A DNA stretch of 64,000 nucleotides from JBGAHD01 sp044226395 (GTDB lineage Bacteria; Pseudomonadota; Gammaproteobacteria; Xanthomonadales; Ahniellaceae). Below are positions 32,092 through 40,200 of this stretch, one piece after another (the stretch's first letter is position 1; the number at the start of each line of letters is the position of its first letter). The translations under genes and the position numbers were made by a program. Location of the stretch: the NCBI GenBank assembly GCA_044226395.1, contig JBGAHD010000003.1:1-64000 (forward strand), in the 5' to 3' direction. The notes under the pieces are model-generated. The model was not told the origin of the DNA. It did not search any database and was given only the letters and a program-made list of their open reading frames with translations.

Positions 32092-34920
32092 TTACTCGAA
32101 TCCGTTCAAGAACATCGGATCGGGCAGTTGCACCGAGCAGCTCGTCGGCATGGCGATCTGGATGTCGTCGATCCACGTGCCGTTGCCGGTCGCCGAACTG
32201 TCGCTGGCGAAGCGGAAGCGGAACAGCACGGACTTGCCGGCGAAGTCGGTCAGACTGACCGTCGTCTGGGCATAGGCGCTGTTGTTTCCGGACCAGGCCT
32301 GACGACCACCGATCGGGCTCGAGAAGCTCGCGCTGATCGTGCGGTTGTAGCCGCCCGCGGTGAAGCGCGCGGCATTGGCCGGCACCGAACCTTGCGCGGC
32401 AAGGATGTCGGTCCAAGTCGAGCCGCCGTCGAGCGAGTACTCGAGCACCGTGCCGTCGTAGCCCACAGTCGGGCTGCCGCTGGAGGCTTCGGTGTCGAAG
32501 CGCAGCCAGAAGTTGAACGTGCCCGGCGTCGTCGCGTCGACCTGGATCGGGTTGACGAAAGTCAGCTGATGGTCGGACACCGCGGCCGGGTCATCCTTGA
32601 ACCACGAACGCGTCGGCGAGTGCGCCTGAGTGGTCGCGATCGCGAACGTCGTGCCGGCGCCGGAGCCCGTGACGACGAAGTTGTCCGGACCGTTCTCGAC
32701 GTCATCAACCGACAGACCGCCCGGCGGGCCGCTGGGCTTGACGTTGCGTTCGACCGTGTTGCTCTCCTGCACGCCGGCGCATACGCCACTGCCAGCCGCG
32801 CCGGCATCTTCCGCGCGCACCACGTAGTAATAGCGCGTGCCCGACACCAGCGCCGGATCACCGTCGGTGAGCGTGGTCGTCGTGCCGCACTCGGAGATGC
32901 GATTGGCGGCGCCCGGCGTGAAGCCCGTGGTCGTGCTGCGATAGACGTTGTACTTGACGTTGCTGCCCGCGCCGCAGTTGCCCGTTGCCGCCGACCAGCT
33001 CAAGTTCACGCCGCACTGCGCGGTGCCCGCGCTTTGCGCCGAGCTCAGACCCGAGAACGTCGGCGGCAAGGCGCAAACGCCCGTGGCCGTCGCGCTTGAG
33101 CAGGTGCTCGCCGGCGATTCGCACGGCTGGCCGTCGTCGATGGCGGTGACTGTGTAGCTGTAGGTCGAGCCGCCCGACACCGTGGTGTCGCTGTACGACG
33201 TCGTGCTCGAATCACCGATCGCCACCGGGCCCGTGCCCGGGCAGGTGCCGTTGGCGCGATAGATCCGGTAGTGCGTGATGCCACTAACCGCGGTCCAGGT
33301 GATATCGACGCGATTGGCGCCATTGGGCGTCGCGGTCACGTTGGTCGGCGAAGCCGGCTGCGTGCACTCGGCGCGACCCTCGATGAATTCCGGATTGGTG
33401 CCGGCCGGATCGAGATACGGGCGCATGCAGGTCGTCGACAGCGGCGGCGTCGTATTGCACGACGGGCCCACGCCCACGCCTTCCCACGACTTGAACAGAC
33501 CGCCGTAGAAATCCGACAGGTTCGCGCCGGTGGACCCGCACGCCGACGGACCACCCGACAGCACGCCGATCAGACGCTTTTCGGCGCTGTACAACGGCGA
33601 ACCCGACGAACCCGGCTCGGTCACGCCATTGACCACCGGCGTCGTCACCGGCGGCGGCAGGTTCGGCAGCACCGGCGGCGAATGACCCGCGCCGGAACCC
33701 GCCCAGAAGGCATGCCAATGCGAATTCGTGGCGCTGGAGATATTGCCCAGCTCCAGATTGCGGTCGACGAAGGTGATGCGCTTTTCGTCCACGTTCGGGT
33801 GATGAATGGCCGCGCACAGCCCCACCGTGTTGGACGGATCGCCCGCTTGCGGTGGCGACGCGCAATTGGCCGTGGCCGTGGTCGGATCGCGACGATCCCA
33901 GCCCGCCCAGTACAGATTCAGACCCGAGGCATTGGGCGGATTGAGTTCGATCAAGGTCCAGTCCGAGCGCGTGTCGCCCGGCGTGCTGCCCGAGAACGGA
34001 CTATTGGTTGACGCCAGCCAGGCCAGGCCCGAGGACGTCGTGGCCGGCTTCGGAATCGGCGTGCCGCTGGCGGCCGAACCTGGCGTGCGGCAACTCGCGT
34101 TCTCGAAGCGCCAGTAGACGAGCACCGAGGCGACATTGCCGCTGGTCACGGTGCAATGCGCGGCGGTCGCGAACAGCATGCGGCGATCGTTGTTGGTGTT
34201 GTTCACCAACGAGCCCGTGCACGTGTCGGTGCCGCCGACCGTGTACGCGCCGACCGAGCCACGCGGATTGTTCCAGGTATCGCCGGAACCCAGGCAGGCC
34301 ACGTCCATATTGCACGAGCCCGACTTGTACCACTTCGACTGATAGCCGAAGCCGCGATAGCCCTGACTGATGCGCGCCAAGCGCATCTCAACCTGGCTTT
34401 GCAGGCCATTGGGCACGCTCAGCACCATCACCGCGTCATCGCCGACGAGAATCGGCGTCCACAGCTGCAGGCTCAGCGTCATGTCCTTGTGCGTGTAAGG
34501 ACCGACCATCTGCTTGCCGTCCGGACGCTGGATCCAGAACTGCGCGCCTTCGGGCAGCTTGAAAAGGCTGAAACCGAAGTTCAGATGCACCGCATCCTTC
34601 GCGATGACGCGGAAGCGCCAAGTCCAATTGCCGTCGACGCCCTGAGTCCAGGTGCCCGCATTGGCCGGCGTGAGATCCACATCCGAAGGCACGGCGAAGC
34701 GCCAGCCACCGGTGCGGTCCTTGAAATCATTCGCCGAATCTTCCCGTTCGAGTCTGGCGAAATCCAGTCTCTGCATCGTGCGGGAATTGATGTCCTTGAG
34801 CTCGTTATCGCCGATTGGCGAAGCCGTGCCCGCGGGCAAATTCGTCGTGGCCGCGAATGTACTCGCCGACCACAGTGCGACGGCCGCCGCGGTACAGCGA
34901 ACGAAGTGCTTCAACTGCAT
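32092..34920 (-). CDS. secreted trypsin-like (lysyl-endopeptidase-type) protease with fibronectin III domains and NGFE tail
   Basis: This is a 942-residue secreted protein. The signal peptide is MQLKHFVRCTAAAVALWSAS, cleaved near TFAA. A pro-region (about 25-190) precedes a chymotrypsin-fold domain with His in ATAAHC (about 254), Asp in RSDWTLIEL (about 318) and Ser in EPGSSGSPLY (about 438), and many Cys. This resembles lysyl endopeptidases. Two fibronectin type III domains follow (TNVTATPNGANRVDITW; CGVNLSWSAATGN), then a beta-sandwich ending at SFSSPIGG and VLFRFRF. The last residues are DPMFLNGFE at the stop codon. GAGGGGGTACGAC precedes the chosen ATG; the frame is open 11 codons further. 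It would degrade extracellular protein. It is flanked by repeat clusters but has codon use like its neighbours. Confidence 0.9.
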   Translation of the reverse strand: MQLKHFVRCTAAAVALWSASTFAATTNLPAGTASPIGDNELKDINSRTMQRLDFARLEREDSANDFKDRTGGWRFAVPSDVDLTPANAGTWTQGVDGNWTWRFRVIAKDAVHLNFGFSLFKLPEGAQFWIQRPDGKQMVGPYTHKDMTLSLQLWTPILVGDDAVMVLSVPNGLQSQVEMRLARISQGYRGFGYQSKWYKSGSCNMDVACLGSGDTWNNPRGSVGAYTVGGTDTCTGSLVNNTNNDRRMLFATAAHCTVTSGNVASVLVYWRFENASCRTPGSAASGTPIPKPATTSSGLAWLASTNSPFSGSTPGDTRSDWTLIELNPPNASGLNLYWAGWDRRDPTTATANCASPPQAGDPSNTVGLCAAIHHPNVDEKRITFVDRNLELGNISSATNSHWHAFWAGSGAGHSPPVLPNLPPPVTTPVVNGVTEPGSSGSPLYSAEKRLIGVLSGGPSACGSTGANLSDFYGGLFKSWEGVGVGPSCNTTPPLSTTCMRPYLDPAGTNPEFIEGRAECTQPASPTNVTATPNGANRVDITWTAVSGITHYRIYRANGTCPGTGPVAIGDSSTTSYSDTTVSGGSTYSYTVTAIDDGQPCESPASTCSSATATGVCALPPTFSGLSSAQSAGTAQCGVNLSWSAATGNCGAGSNVKYNVYRSTTTGFTPGAANRISECGTTTTLTDGDPALVSGTRYYYVVRAEDAGAAGSGVCAGVQESNTVERNVKPSGPPGGLSVDDVENGPDNFVVTGSGAGTTFAIATTQAHSPTRSWFKDDPAAVSDHQLTFVNPIQVDATTPGTFNFWLRFDTEASSGSPTVGYDGTVLEYSLDGGSTWTDILAAQGSVPANAARFTAGGYNRTISASFSSPIGGRQAWSGNNSAYAQTTVSLTDFAGKSVLFRFRFASDSSATGNGTWIDDIQIAMPTSCSVQLPDPMFLNGFE

Positions 34921-34980
34921 GTCGTACCCCCTCGAATCAAGATCCGGGCCCAAACGCGGCCCGCCAACGCCCCTGTAGCG

Positions 34981-35033
34981 AATCCCTTACCCCGGCAAGG
35001 GATTTCGCGGCGATGCTCCAACATCACCGCGAA
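34981..35033 (-). promoter_or_regulatory. two adjacent hairpins upstream of the secreted protease
   Basis: The first is a perfect 8-bp repeat, AATCCCTT and AAGGGATT (34981-35004). It abuts a second with 12-bp arms, TTCGCGGCGATG and CATCACCGCGAA (35004-35033, one mismatch). They lie 61-113 bases upstream of the ATG, either in the 5-prime leader or in the promoter as operators. No matching known regulator site was recognised. Confidence 0.4.
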
Positions 35034-35401
35034 GACCCGAGGCTACACCGGGACCGCGCGCGATGAAATCCCTCGCGAGGTCGAGTGGCTCGAGAACCGA
35101 ACACGAACTCGCGATGCATAACGCCCGCGATCGCACGCGTGGACCCCGACTTTCGTCGGACAAGCACCGCGTCGCCATCGCGCGACAGTTCCGCTTTCTC
35201 CAACAATCGCGCGTAAGTCCGCATTGATGCGAACAAACCGCCGACCGCGGCGGCAGTTCAAACGATTGAACGATTAGACGTCTAATCGCGTCGGCGAGCG
35301 GCTGGTGACCGCGAGTTTGGAGCGGGACTTCCTGACGAACGGTCGGGCGGTGGATCTGTTCAGGGAATGAACGGATCGGGGATTGAGGTTTGGTGAGGTT
35401 T
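35034..35401. other. intergenic region with no supportable gene
   Basis: Open frames are short and lack ribosome binding sites. A lower-GC patch with the direct-repeat-like stretch CGATTGAACGATTAGACGTC lies near 35260-35285. No known element was recognised. Confidence 0.45.
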
Positions 35402-35680
35402 GGGACACCCACGATTCAACGTGAAGTTCGGGACACCCACGAATCGACGCGCGCGAGATTCGCGAAGCGCGTGAGGTTCGGGACATCCATGTTTTGAGTT
35501 CAATTGAAATTCGGGACACCCACGAACCAACGCGCGCGAGATTCGCGAAGAGGCTCGGGCACTGAAGTCAGGACTGAGGTTTGGGACACCCACGATCCGA
35601 AGCGCCTGGGCTAGCGCCGAGACCCAAGACGTGACGATTGAGCGCCAAGGTCGACTGGCATCCTGTGATGAGGACACCCA
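35402..35680 (+). repeat. cluster C of TGGGACACCCA elements (6 copies, plus orientation)
   Basis: Copies start near 35402, 35430, 35480 (ACATCCA variant), 35513, 35583 and 35671 (AGGACACCCA variant). A block of about 40 bases containing the element and then CGCGCGCGAGATTCGCGAAG occurs twice (35429-35469 and 35512-35552). The cluster lies just downstream of the transposase gene and points toward it. The gap 35681-35842 holds nothing further. Confidence 0.8.
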
Positions 35681-35842
35681 CGAATCACACCGTGCCGACC
35701 AATACCATTGCACCGGCCCATCAAGACTCAATCTAGGGAAGCTAACGGCAAGTCGACCCCGAGCGCGCCCAGGCAACTAACGATGAGCATCAACTGTGGC
35801 GCCAAGTACCGACAAACCAAACGCATCCGCATCGCAACGAAC

Positions 35843-36820
35843 TCACCTCGACCGATCGTGGACCCCAGCCAACGCCCGCGCGGATCCCAGCCCCTTTAGC
35901 CAACGCTGTCCCATGGCTTGCGCCTTCGCCAGCAGCGCCTCGACAGCGCCGATGGCGCGATAGTGATCCCGCTCGATGCCCAGCACTCGACGCGACCACT
36001 GCGCGGGCTCACCCGTGATTCGTGCTAGATCGCGTGGGGGCATTGGCGAATCCGAGGTTGCATCCAATCGCACTCGATCCGCGGTCCACGACACCAGGGC
36101 AAGATAGTCCGCCTCGCGAACGGGCAACGCATCCGCGTGGCCGAGCCCCGCCACCGGCCGCAACGCATCGACCGACTTGGCATGCCGCGAAGACAGCCGA
36201 CGTTGAATCGAAACATGCGTGCTCTCGTCCACGGTCTTCACCACGCCCGCGCGAACCGGATTGAGATCAACATAAGTCATGCACGCGAGCACGGCCGTCT
36301 CGTCGAGCAACGCCTGACTCTTGAAACGACCTTCCCAGAACCTCCCCGTGCAGCCATCCTCGCGATTCGCGCGACGCGCGATCGGTTCGCACAGACACCG
36401 CATCAACCAGGACACCGACGCCAGCCGCTCGCGGCACACCGCCACGCGCGCGGGATTCTCAGCCAACGCCTGAGCGCGAAGTTGCGTCGCCAAGACATCC
36501 ACCTCGCCATCGACCCGAGCGGGAAAGACGCCGACCCACCGACGGGCCACCTCCTCGGGAGACCACGCGTTCGATATCGAGGGATCGATCCGCAGAACCA
36601 CGTGAACGTGATTGCTCATCACCGCGTAGGCATAGATGCCGATAGCGAACCACTGAGCGAGCTCAAGCAATCGCGACTCCACCCAGGCTTTGCGATGCTC
36701 GAAGCTCTGGCCGGTGTAGGCGTCCTCGCCACAGAGAAATGCCCGACGCACGCAGCGCGAGACGCAGTGATAGAAGCCAGCGACAGCAGGATCGACGATC
36801 TGACGACGGGGCGTGGTCAT
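35843..36820 (-). CDS. REP-associated tyrosine transposase (Y1/HUH, IS200-like)
   Basis: This is a 325-residue single-strand transposase of the RAYT/TnpA_REP type. The N-terminal GFYHCVSRCVRRAFLCG and the HUH metal-binding motif in MSNHVHVVLRI (about 75-85) are typical, as is the later GRFWEGRFKSQALLDE followed by YVDLNPVRAG. The catalytic Tyr is probably the one in this YVDLNPVRAG segment. These proteins cut and join single-stranded REP hairpins and are usually domesticated. The C-terminal third (about 210-325) is an additional domain seen in longer members. The ATG at 36820 starts the conserved MTTPRRQIVD; ATG at 36847 is an alternative. Neither has a good ribosome binding site, suggesting low expression. 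The frame is intact. Confidence 0.88.
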   Translation of the reverse strand: MTTPRRQIVDPAVAGFYHCVSRCVRRAFLCGEDAYTGQSFEHRKAWVESRLLELAQWFAIGIYAYAVMSNHVHVVLRIDPSISNAWSPEEVARRWVGVFPARVDGEVDVLATQLRAQALAENPARVAVCRERLASVSWLMRCLCEPIARRANREDGCTGRFWEGRFKSQALLDETAVLACMTYVDLNPVRAGVVKTVDESTHVSIQRRLSSRHAKSVDALRPVAGLGHADALPVREADYLALVSWTADRVRLDATSDSPMPPRDLARITGEPAQWSRRVLGIERDHYRAIGAVEALLAKAQAMGQRWLKGLGSARALAGVHDRSR

Positions 36821-36896
36821 GTCGCCAGTCTGCACGGGGTGGATCACCAGCGATGCAGGGAAATGGCGTGAGTGCGTGTCGGAATTGTGAGGGTTG

Positions 36897-37149
36897 TGGG
36901 TGTCCCGGATTTCCGCGAACTTCCGTCAAATAGACCTCCCCAATTCCATGGGTGTCCCGATTTCGCGCGGTTTTTGGGTGTCCCAATCTTCACTCGCGTT
37001 GGCCTCCGGAAATTGATGGATGTCCCAAAGTTCATCCCAAAGTTCACGGCTGTGTCTGTGCGATCGATCTCTACGGTTCGACGGGTGTCCCGACTTCGGT
37101 CGCCAAACTTCATCATTGTGGATGTCCCAAACTTCGTTGTGGATGTCCC
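36897..37149 (-). repeat. cluster D of the element (7 copies, minus orientation)
   Basis: TGGGTGTCCC occurs at 36897, 36949 and 36975, CGGGTGTCCC at 37082, and TGGATGTCCC at 37017, 37119 and 37140. All are reverse complements of the cluster C element. The cluster occupies the region upstream of the transposase start. No gene is supported in 36821-37251. Confidence 0.8.
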
Positions 37150-37251
37150 AAACTTCGGGCGCCCCACACTTCATCACTTCACCAACAGCACCCGCCCCAA
37201 ACTACACTCAGCCACCGCAGCCCTATTCACCGGGCCTGTCAGGAGTCCTGA

Positions 37252-37740
37252 GTGGGCAAGTCACGAAGAAACCGACCAAAGCGTGCTCCAGAAACCCAGG
37301 CCACAACGGCGAAGTGGAATTGGAGCCTTGTCCGCGCCGGTCTGATGCTCGCCGGGCTCCTTGCCCTGGCGGTGCTCAAGATATCTACCCCACGCACCAC
37401 GGATCGATCCGCCAAGACATCGGAAAGGGAATTGGCCAACGCCGTTCGCATCGTGGTGCCCATTCTCGGCGGGCATCCGGCGTATTCCTTCCGTACCTCG
37501 CGCCGTTGGTACGAAGCCAGCGTCGATGCTTCCGATAGACAACTCGAGGAAGCCAGGGCCGCCGTGGAGAAAGCGGGCTGGAGATTCTCGGAGCTCAAGA
37601 AAACCGGCCAATTCCAGAGCTACAAATACTGCAGGGGCAGAATCACCTTCCTGTTTGAGCGAGGCGAAAAGGAGGCCCTGACCTATAGCGCACGTTGGGA
37701 AACCAACACGCTTTCGTTTGCCTTTTGCCGTTCCACCTAA
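37252..37740 (+). CDS. small single-pass membrane protein of unknown function
   Basis: This is a 162-residue protein with a basic N-terminus (GKSRRNRPKR), one membrane helix at about 26-42 (VRAGLMLAGLLALAVLK) and a soluble C-terminal domain of about 110 residues (RWYEASVDASDRQLEEA, then SYKYCRGRITFLFERG). The GTG start has AGGAG at good spacing. Base composition is slightly less GC-rich than the neighbours. I do not recognise a family. It sits just after repeat cluster D and is convergent with the helicase gene, with 3 bases between stop codons. Confidence 0.7.
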   Translation: MGKSRRNRPKRAPETQATTAKWNWSLVRAGLMLAGLLALAVLKISTPRTTDRSAKTSERELANAVRIVVPILGGHPAYSFRTSRRWYEASVDASDRQLEEARAAVEKAGWRFSELKKTGQFQSYKYCRGRITFLFERGEKEALTYSARWETNTLSFAFCRST

Positions 37741-37743
37741 TCG

Positions 37744-39666
37744 CTAAGAACCAAAAAACGCCCTCACGTCCTCCACCTCCACCGTAATCGGCATCTCCGG
37801 CAACGACTCCAAGAACAACCGCCCATAATTCGCGCTCAACAACCGCGGATCACACAGCATCAACACCCCGCGATCATCGACATCGCGAATCAACCGCCCC
37901 GCGCCTTGCTTCAAGGCGATCGCGGCGGCCGGAATCTGATACTCCGCGAAGGGATTGCCACCCTCCCGACGAACGGCCTCGAGTCGCGCTTCCAGCACGG
38001 GATCGTCCGGCGCCGCGAACGGCAACTTGTCGATAACCACCACGCTCAGCGCTTCACCGCGCACATCGACACCTTCCCAGAAGCTGGCCGCGCCGAGCAG
38101 CACGCCATTGCCCGACTCGCGAAATCGCTCGAGCAATTGCGCGCGCGGCGCGGTGCCTTGCACGAACAGGGGATAGGGCAGGTCGACCAACAATTCAGCG
38201 GCGCGCTTTAACGCGCGATGCGAAGTGAACAACAGGAACGCTCGCCCGCGCGATGCCTCCAGCACGGGCCGTACCGCGGCGACCACGCGATCGGTGTAGT
38301 CCGATGCCGCTGGCGCGGGCAGGCCGCGCGGCAGGTAGCACAGCGCTTGATGCTCGTAGTCGAAGGGACTCGGTAGCAGCAAGGTCCGTGGTTCGTCCAA
38401 GCCCATCTGTTTGGCGAAGTGGTCGAAGTGCCCTGCCACTGAAAGCGTGGCCGAGGTGAAAATCCACGCGGCCGGCGTGCGTTCGCGAAATTCCCGCAAG
38501 GGCCCGGCGACATCCAGCGGCGTCGACGCCAGCACGAAGCCGCGCTCGCTAGTCTCGTACCACTGCACCCAACCGGTCTCGGCGGGCTGCATCAAGGCAC
38601 GCAAGCGTCGCTGCAATTCTTCGGCGCGCGCTAGGCACGAATCCAAGCCTTCACTACGTTCCTTCATGCCCGTTAGCGTTTCGCACAACGCGTCGACAGC
38701 GCGACCGAGAAAGCTCAACGCCTCGCCCACGCGCGGGATGTCGCGCACGCGCGGCCACGCGCCGCGCTTGGCTTCGCCATTCAAGGCCAGGCGCAAATCG
38801 CGCACGGCAAGGTCCATGCTCTTGCCCAGCGCTTCGAGCGCGACCTTGGCGCCGCTGACGGCGGCGGCTTCGCGCAAGGCGTCTTGTTCGAGGTCGAGCA
38901 GTTGTCGGCTCGACAAGGCCTCGCTGAAGAACTGGCCCGCGAGCTCGGGAATCTGATGCGCTTCGTCGAGGACGAAGGCATGCGCGCCGGGCAGAATCTC
39001 ACCGAAGCCTTCGCGCTTGATCGCGAGGTCGGCGAACAACAAATGATGATTGACCACGACGACATCGGCTTCCTGCGCCGCGCGTCGTGCCTTGACCACG
39101 AAACAGTCCTGAAAGAACGGACATTCCTGACCCAGGCAATTCTCGGCGGTCGATGTCACTTGCGGCCAGATCGAGGCATCCTCGGACACGGCCGAGAGTT
39201 CGGACACGTCACCCGCGGCGGTTTGTCGCGACCATGAGCGCACTTGCGCGAGCGCGGCGATGTCGGTCTTGTTCTGCACGCCTTCCTTGAGCGATTTGTC
39301 GAGGCGGTGCAGGCACAGATAATTGGCGCGACCCTTGAGCAGCGCCGTCTTCATGCGCAGACCCAACGTGTCGCGCACGCGCGGCAGGTCGCGGTGATAG
39401 AGCTGATCCTGCAAGGTCTTGGTGCCGGTCGACACGATCACGCGCTTGCCCGACATCAAGGCGGGCACCAGATACGCGAACGTCTTGCCCGTACCGGTGC
39501 CGGCTTCGACCACCAGTTCGTGATGCTGCTCGATCGCGTCCTCGACGGCGGCGGCCATGGCCTGTTGCACGTCACGCGGCGCGAAGCCTTGACCTTGCGA
39601 CGCGAAAGGCCCGTCGGCGCCCAAGGCTTCGGCGGCGGCGGAGCGTGGCGCGGTCGGTGTGTTCAT
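37744..39666 (-). CDS. yoaA: ATP-dependent DNA helicase YoaA/DinG family
   Basis: This is a 640-residue XPD-like superfamily 2 helicase, matching YoaA (about 636 residues) better than the longer DinG. Motifs are EAGTGTGKTFAYLVP (Walker A, about 54), STGTKTLQDQL (motif Ia), VLDEAHQIPELAG (DEAH) and the C-terminal GAASFWEGVDVRGEAL and KQGAGRLIRD (motifs V-VI). Four cysteines for the iron-sulfur cluster lie in NYLCLHR and then AENCLGQECPFFQDC. The family unwinds 5-prime to 3-prime on DNA. YoaA works with the clamp-loader chi subunit in repair of stalled replication, by family knowledge. It lies 27 bases downstream of the TPR lipoprotein gene and is probably cotranscribed with it and mrcB. Confidence 0.92.
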   Translation of the reverse strand: MNTPTAPRSAAAEALGADGPFASQGQGFAPRDVQQAMAAAVEDAIEQHHELVVEAGTGTGKTFAYLVPALMSGKRVIVSTGTKTLQDQLYHRDLPRVRDTLGLRMKTALLKGRANYLCLHRLDKSLKEGVQNKTDIAALAQVRSWSRQTAAGDVSELSAVSEDASIWPQVTSTAENCLGQECPFFQDCFVVKARRAAQEADVVVVNHHLLFADLAIKREGFGEILPGAHAFVLDEAHQIPELAGQFFSEALSSRQLLDLEQDALREAAAVSGAKVALEALGKSMDLAVRDLRLALNGEAKRGAWPRVRDIPRVGEALSFLGRAVDALCETLTGMKERSEGLDSCLARAEELQRRLRALMQPAETGWVQWYETSERGFVLASTPLDVAGPLREFRERTPAAWIFTSATLSVAGHFDHFAKQMGLDEPRTLLLPSPFDYEHQALCYLPRGLPAPAASDYTDRVVAAVRPVLEASRGRAFLLFTSHRALKRAAELLVDLPYPLFVQGTAPRAQLLERFRESGNGVLLGAASFWEGVDVRGEALSVVVIDKLPFAAPDDPVLEARLEAVRREGGNPFAEYQIPAAAIALKQGAGRLIRDVDDRGVLMLCDPRLLSANYGRLFLESLPEMPITVEVEDVRAFFGS

Positions 39667-39693
39667 GCGTCGACGGCTCCGCGATCCGCGTGC

Positions 39694-40200
39694 TTAGAAG
39701 CGCGTCGGCGCCTGCGCCTGGCACTCGGCGACGCGGGCGCGAGCGTCGGCCGCGCCAACGGCATCGCCGCGTTCGAGGCGCGCGGCGTAGCGCGCGAGCC
39801 AGTTGCGTTGACACAGCGCGCCGAGCTTGGGGCCCAAATCATAACTGCGCGAGGCCGAGGCTTCGGCGGCCTCGTATTGCTGGCGCATCAGCTGCGTTTC
39901 GGCGAGCGCTTGCAGCAGCGCCGGATCATCGGGCAGCAATTGCAGGGCGTGTTCGAACTCTGCGGCGGCTCCCGAATAGTCCTTGCGCTTGAGCAGCGCC
40001 TCGGCGCGCTGACGCAGATCGGTGACGGCGGGGTCGAGCAAGGGCACGACATCGACGGCGGAACGCGCGCCGGCGATTTCACTGTCGATCTCGGCGATCC
40101 AGTCGCGCGGCGGCGGCGCGGGCGCGACGAGTTTCTGTTCGGTGGCGCAACCGGCCAGCGCGAGCGTGGCCAGGCACAGCAATTTAGTTGTCGTACTCAT
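39694..40200 (-). CDS. TPR lipoprotein, likely LpoP-type activator of PBP1b
   Basis: This is a 168-residue outer-membrane lipoprotein. The lipobox is LALAGC, with Cys near residue 18 followed by Ala, which favours outer-membrane sorting. A short linker leads to two or three TPR-like helices (RAEALLKRKDYSGAAAEFEHA, then ALAETQLMRQQYEAAEAS, then RLERGDAVGAADARARVAEC). Its start overlaps the 3-prime end of mrcB by 17 bases. In pseudomonads LpoP, a TPR lipoprotein encoded beside the PBP1b gene, activates PBP1b from the outer membrane. The gene order and domain plan here are the same. The role is inferred from this. A second ATG two codons upstream (40206) is also possible. Confidence 0.82.
   Translation of the reverse strand: MSTTTKLLCLATLALAGCATEQKLVAPAPPPRDWIAEIDSEIAGARSAVDVVPLLDPAVTDLRQRAEALLKRKDYSGAAAEFEHALQLLPDDPALLQALAETQLMRQQYEAAEASASRSYDLGPKLGALCQRNWLARYAARLERGDAVGAADARARVAECQAQAPTRF

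Larger units (their letters stand above)
35402..37149. mobile_element. candidate REP-transposase unit: transposase gene between inverted element clusters
   Basis: The transposase gene (35843-36820) is bracketed by cluster C in plus orientation and cluster D in minus orientation. Known REP-associated tyrosine transposases are commonly flanked by their REP sequences in inverted arrangement, and the same architecture is seen here. No target-site duplication was identified, and whether the unit moves is unknown. Confidence 0.6.

Noticed and set aside
34954..35842. Remnant of a second transposase or insertion sequence
   Set aside because: No HUH, DDE or terminal inverted repeat pattern was found; only the short element cluster and hairpins are present.
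31320..37149. CRISPR array
   Set aside because: The repeats are about 11 bases, irregularly spaced, variable and in both orientations, with no cas genes.
36872..37345. Open frame through cluster D running into the small membrane protein region
   Set aside because: Most of it is the repeat cluster read in a different frame from the gene starting at 37252, which has its own AGGAG and membrane helix.
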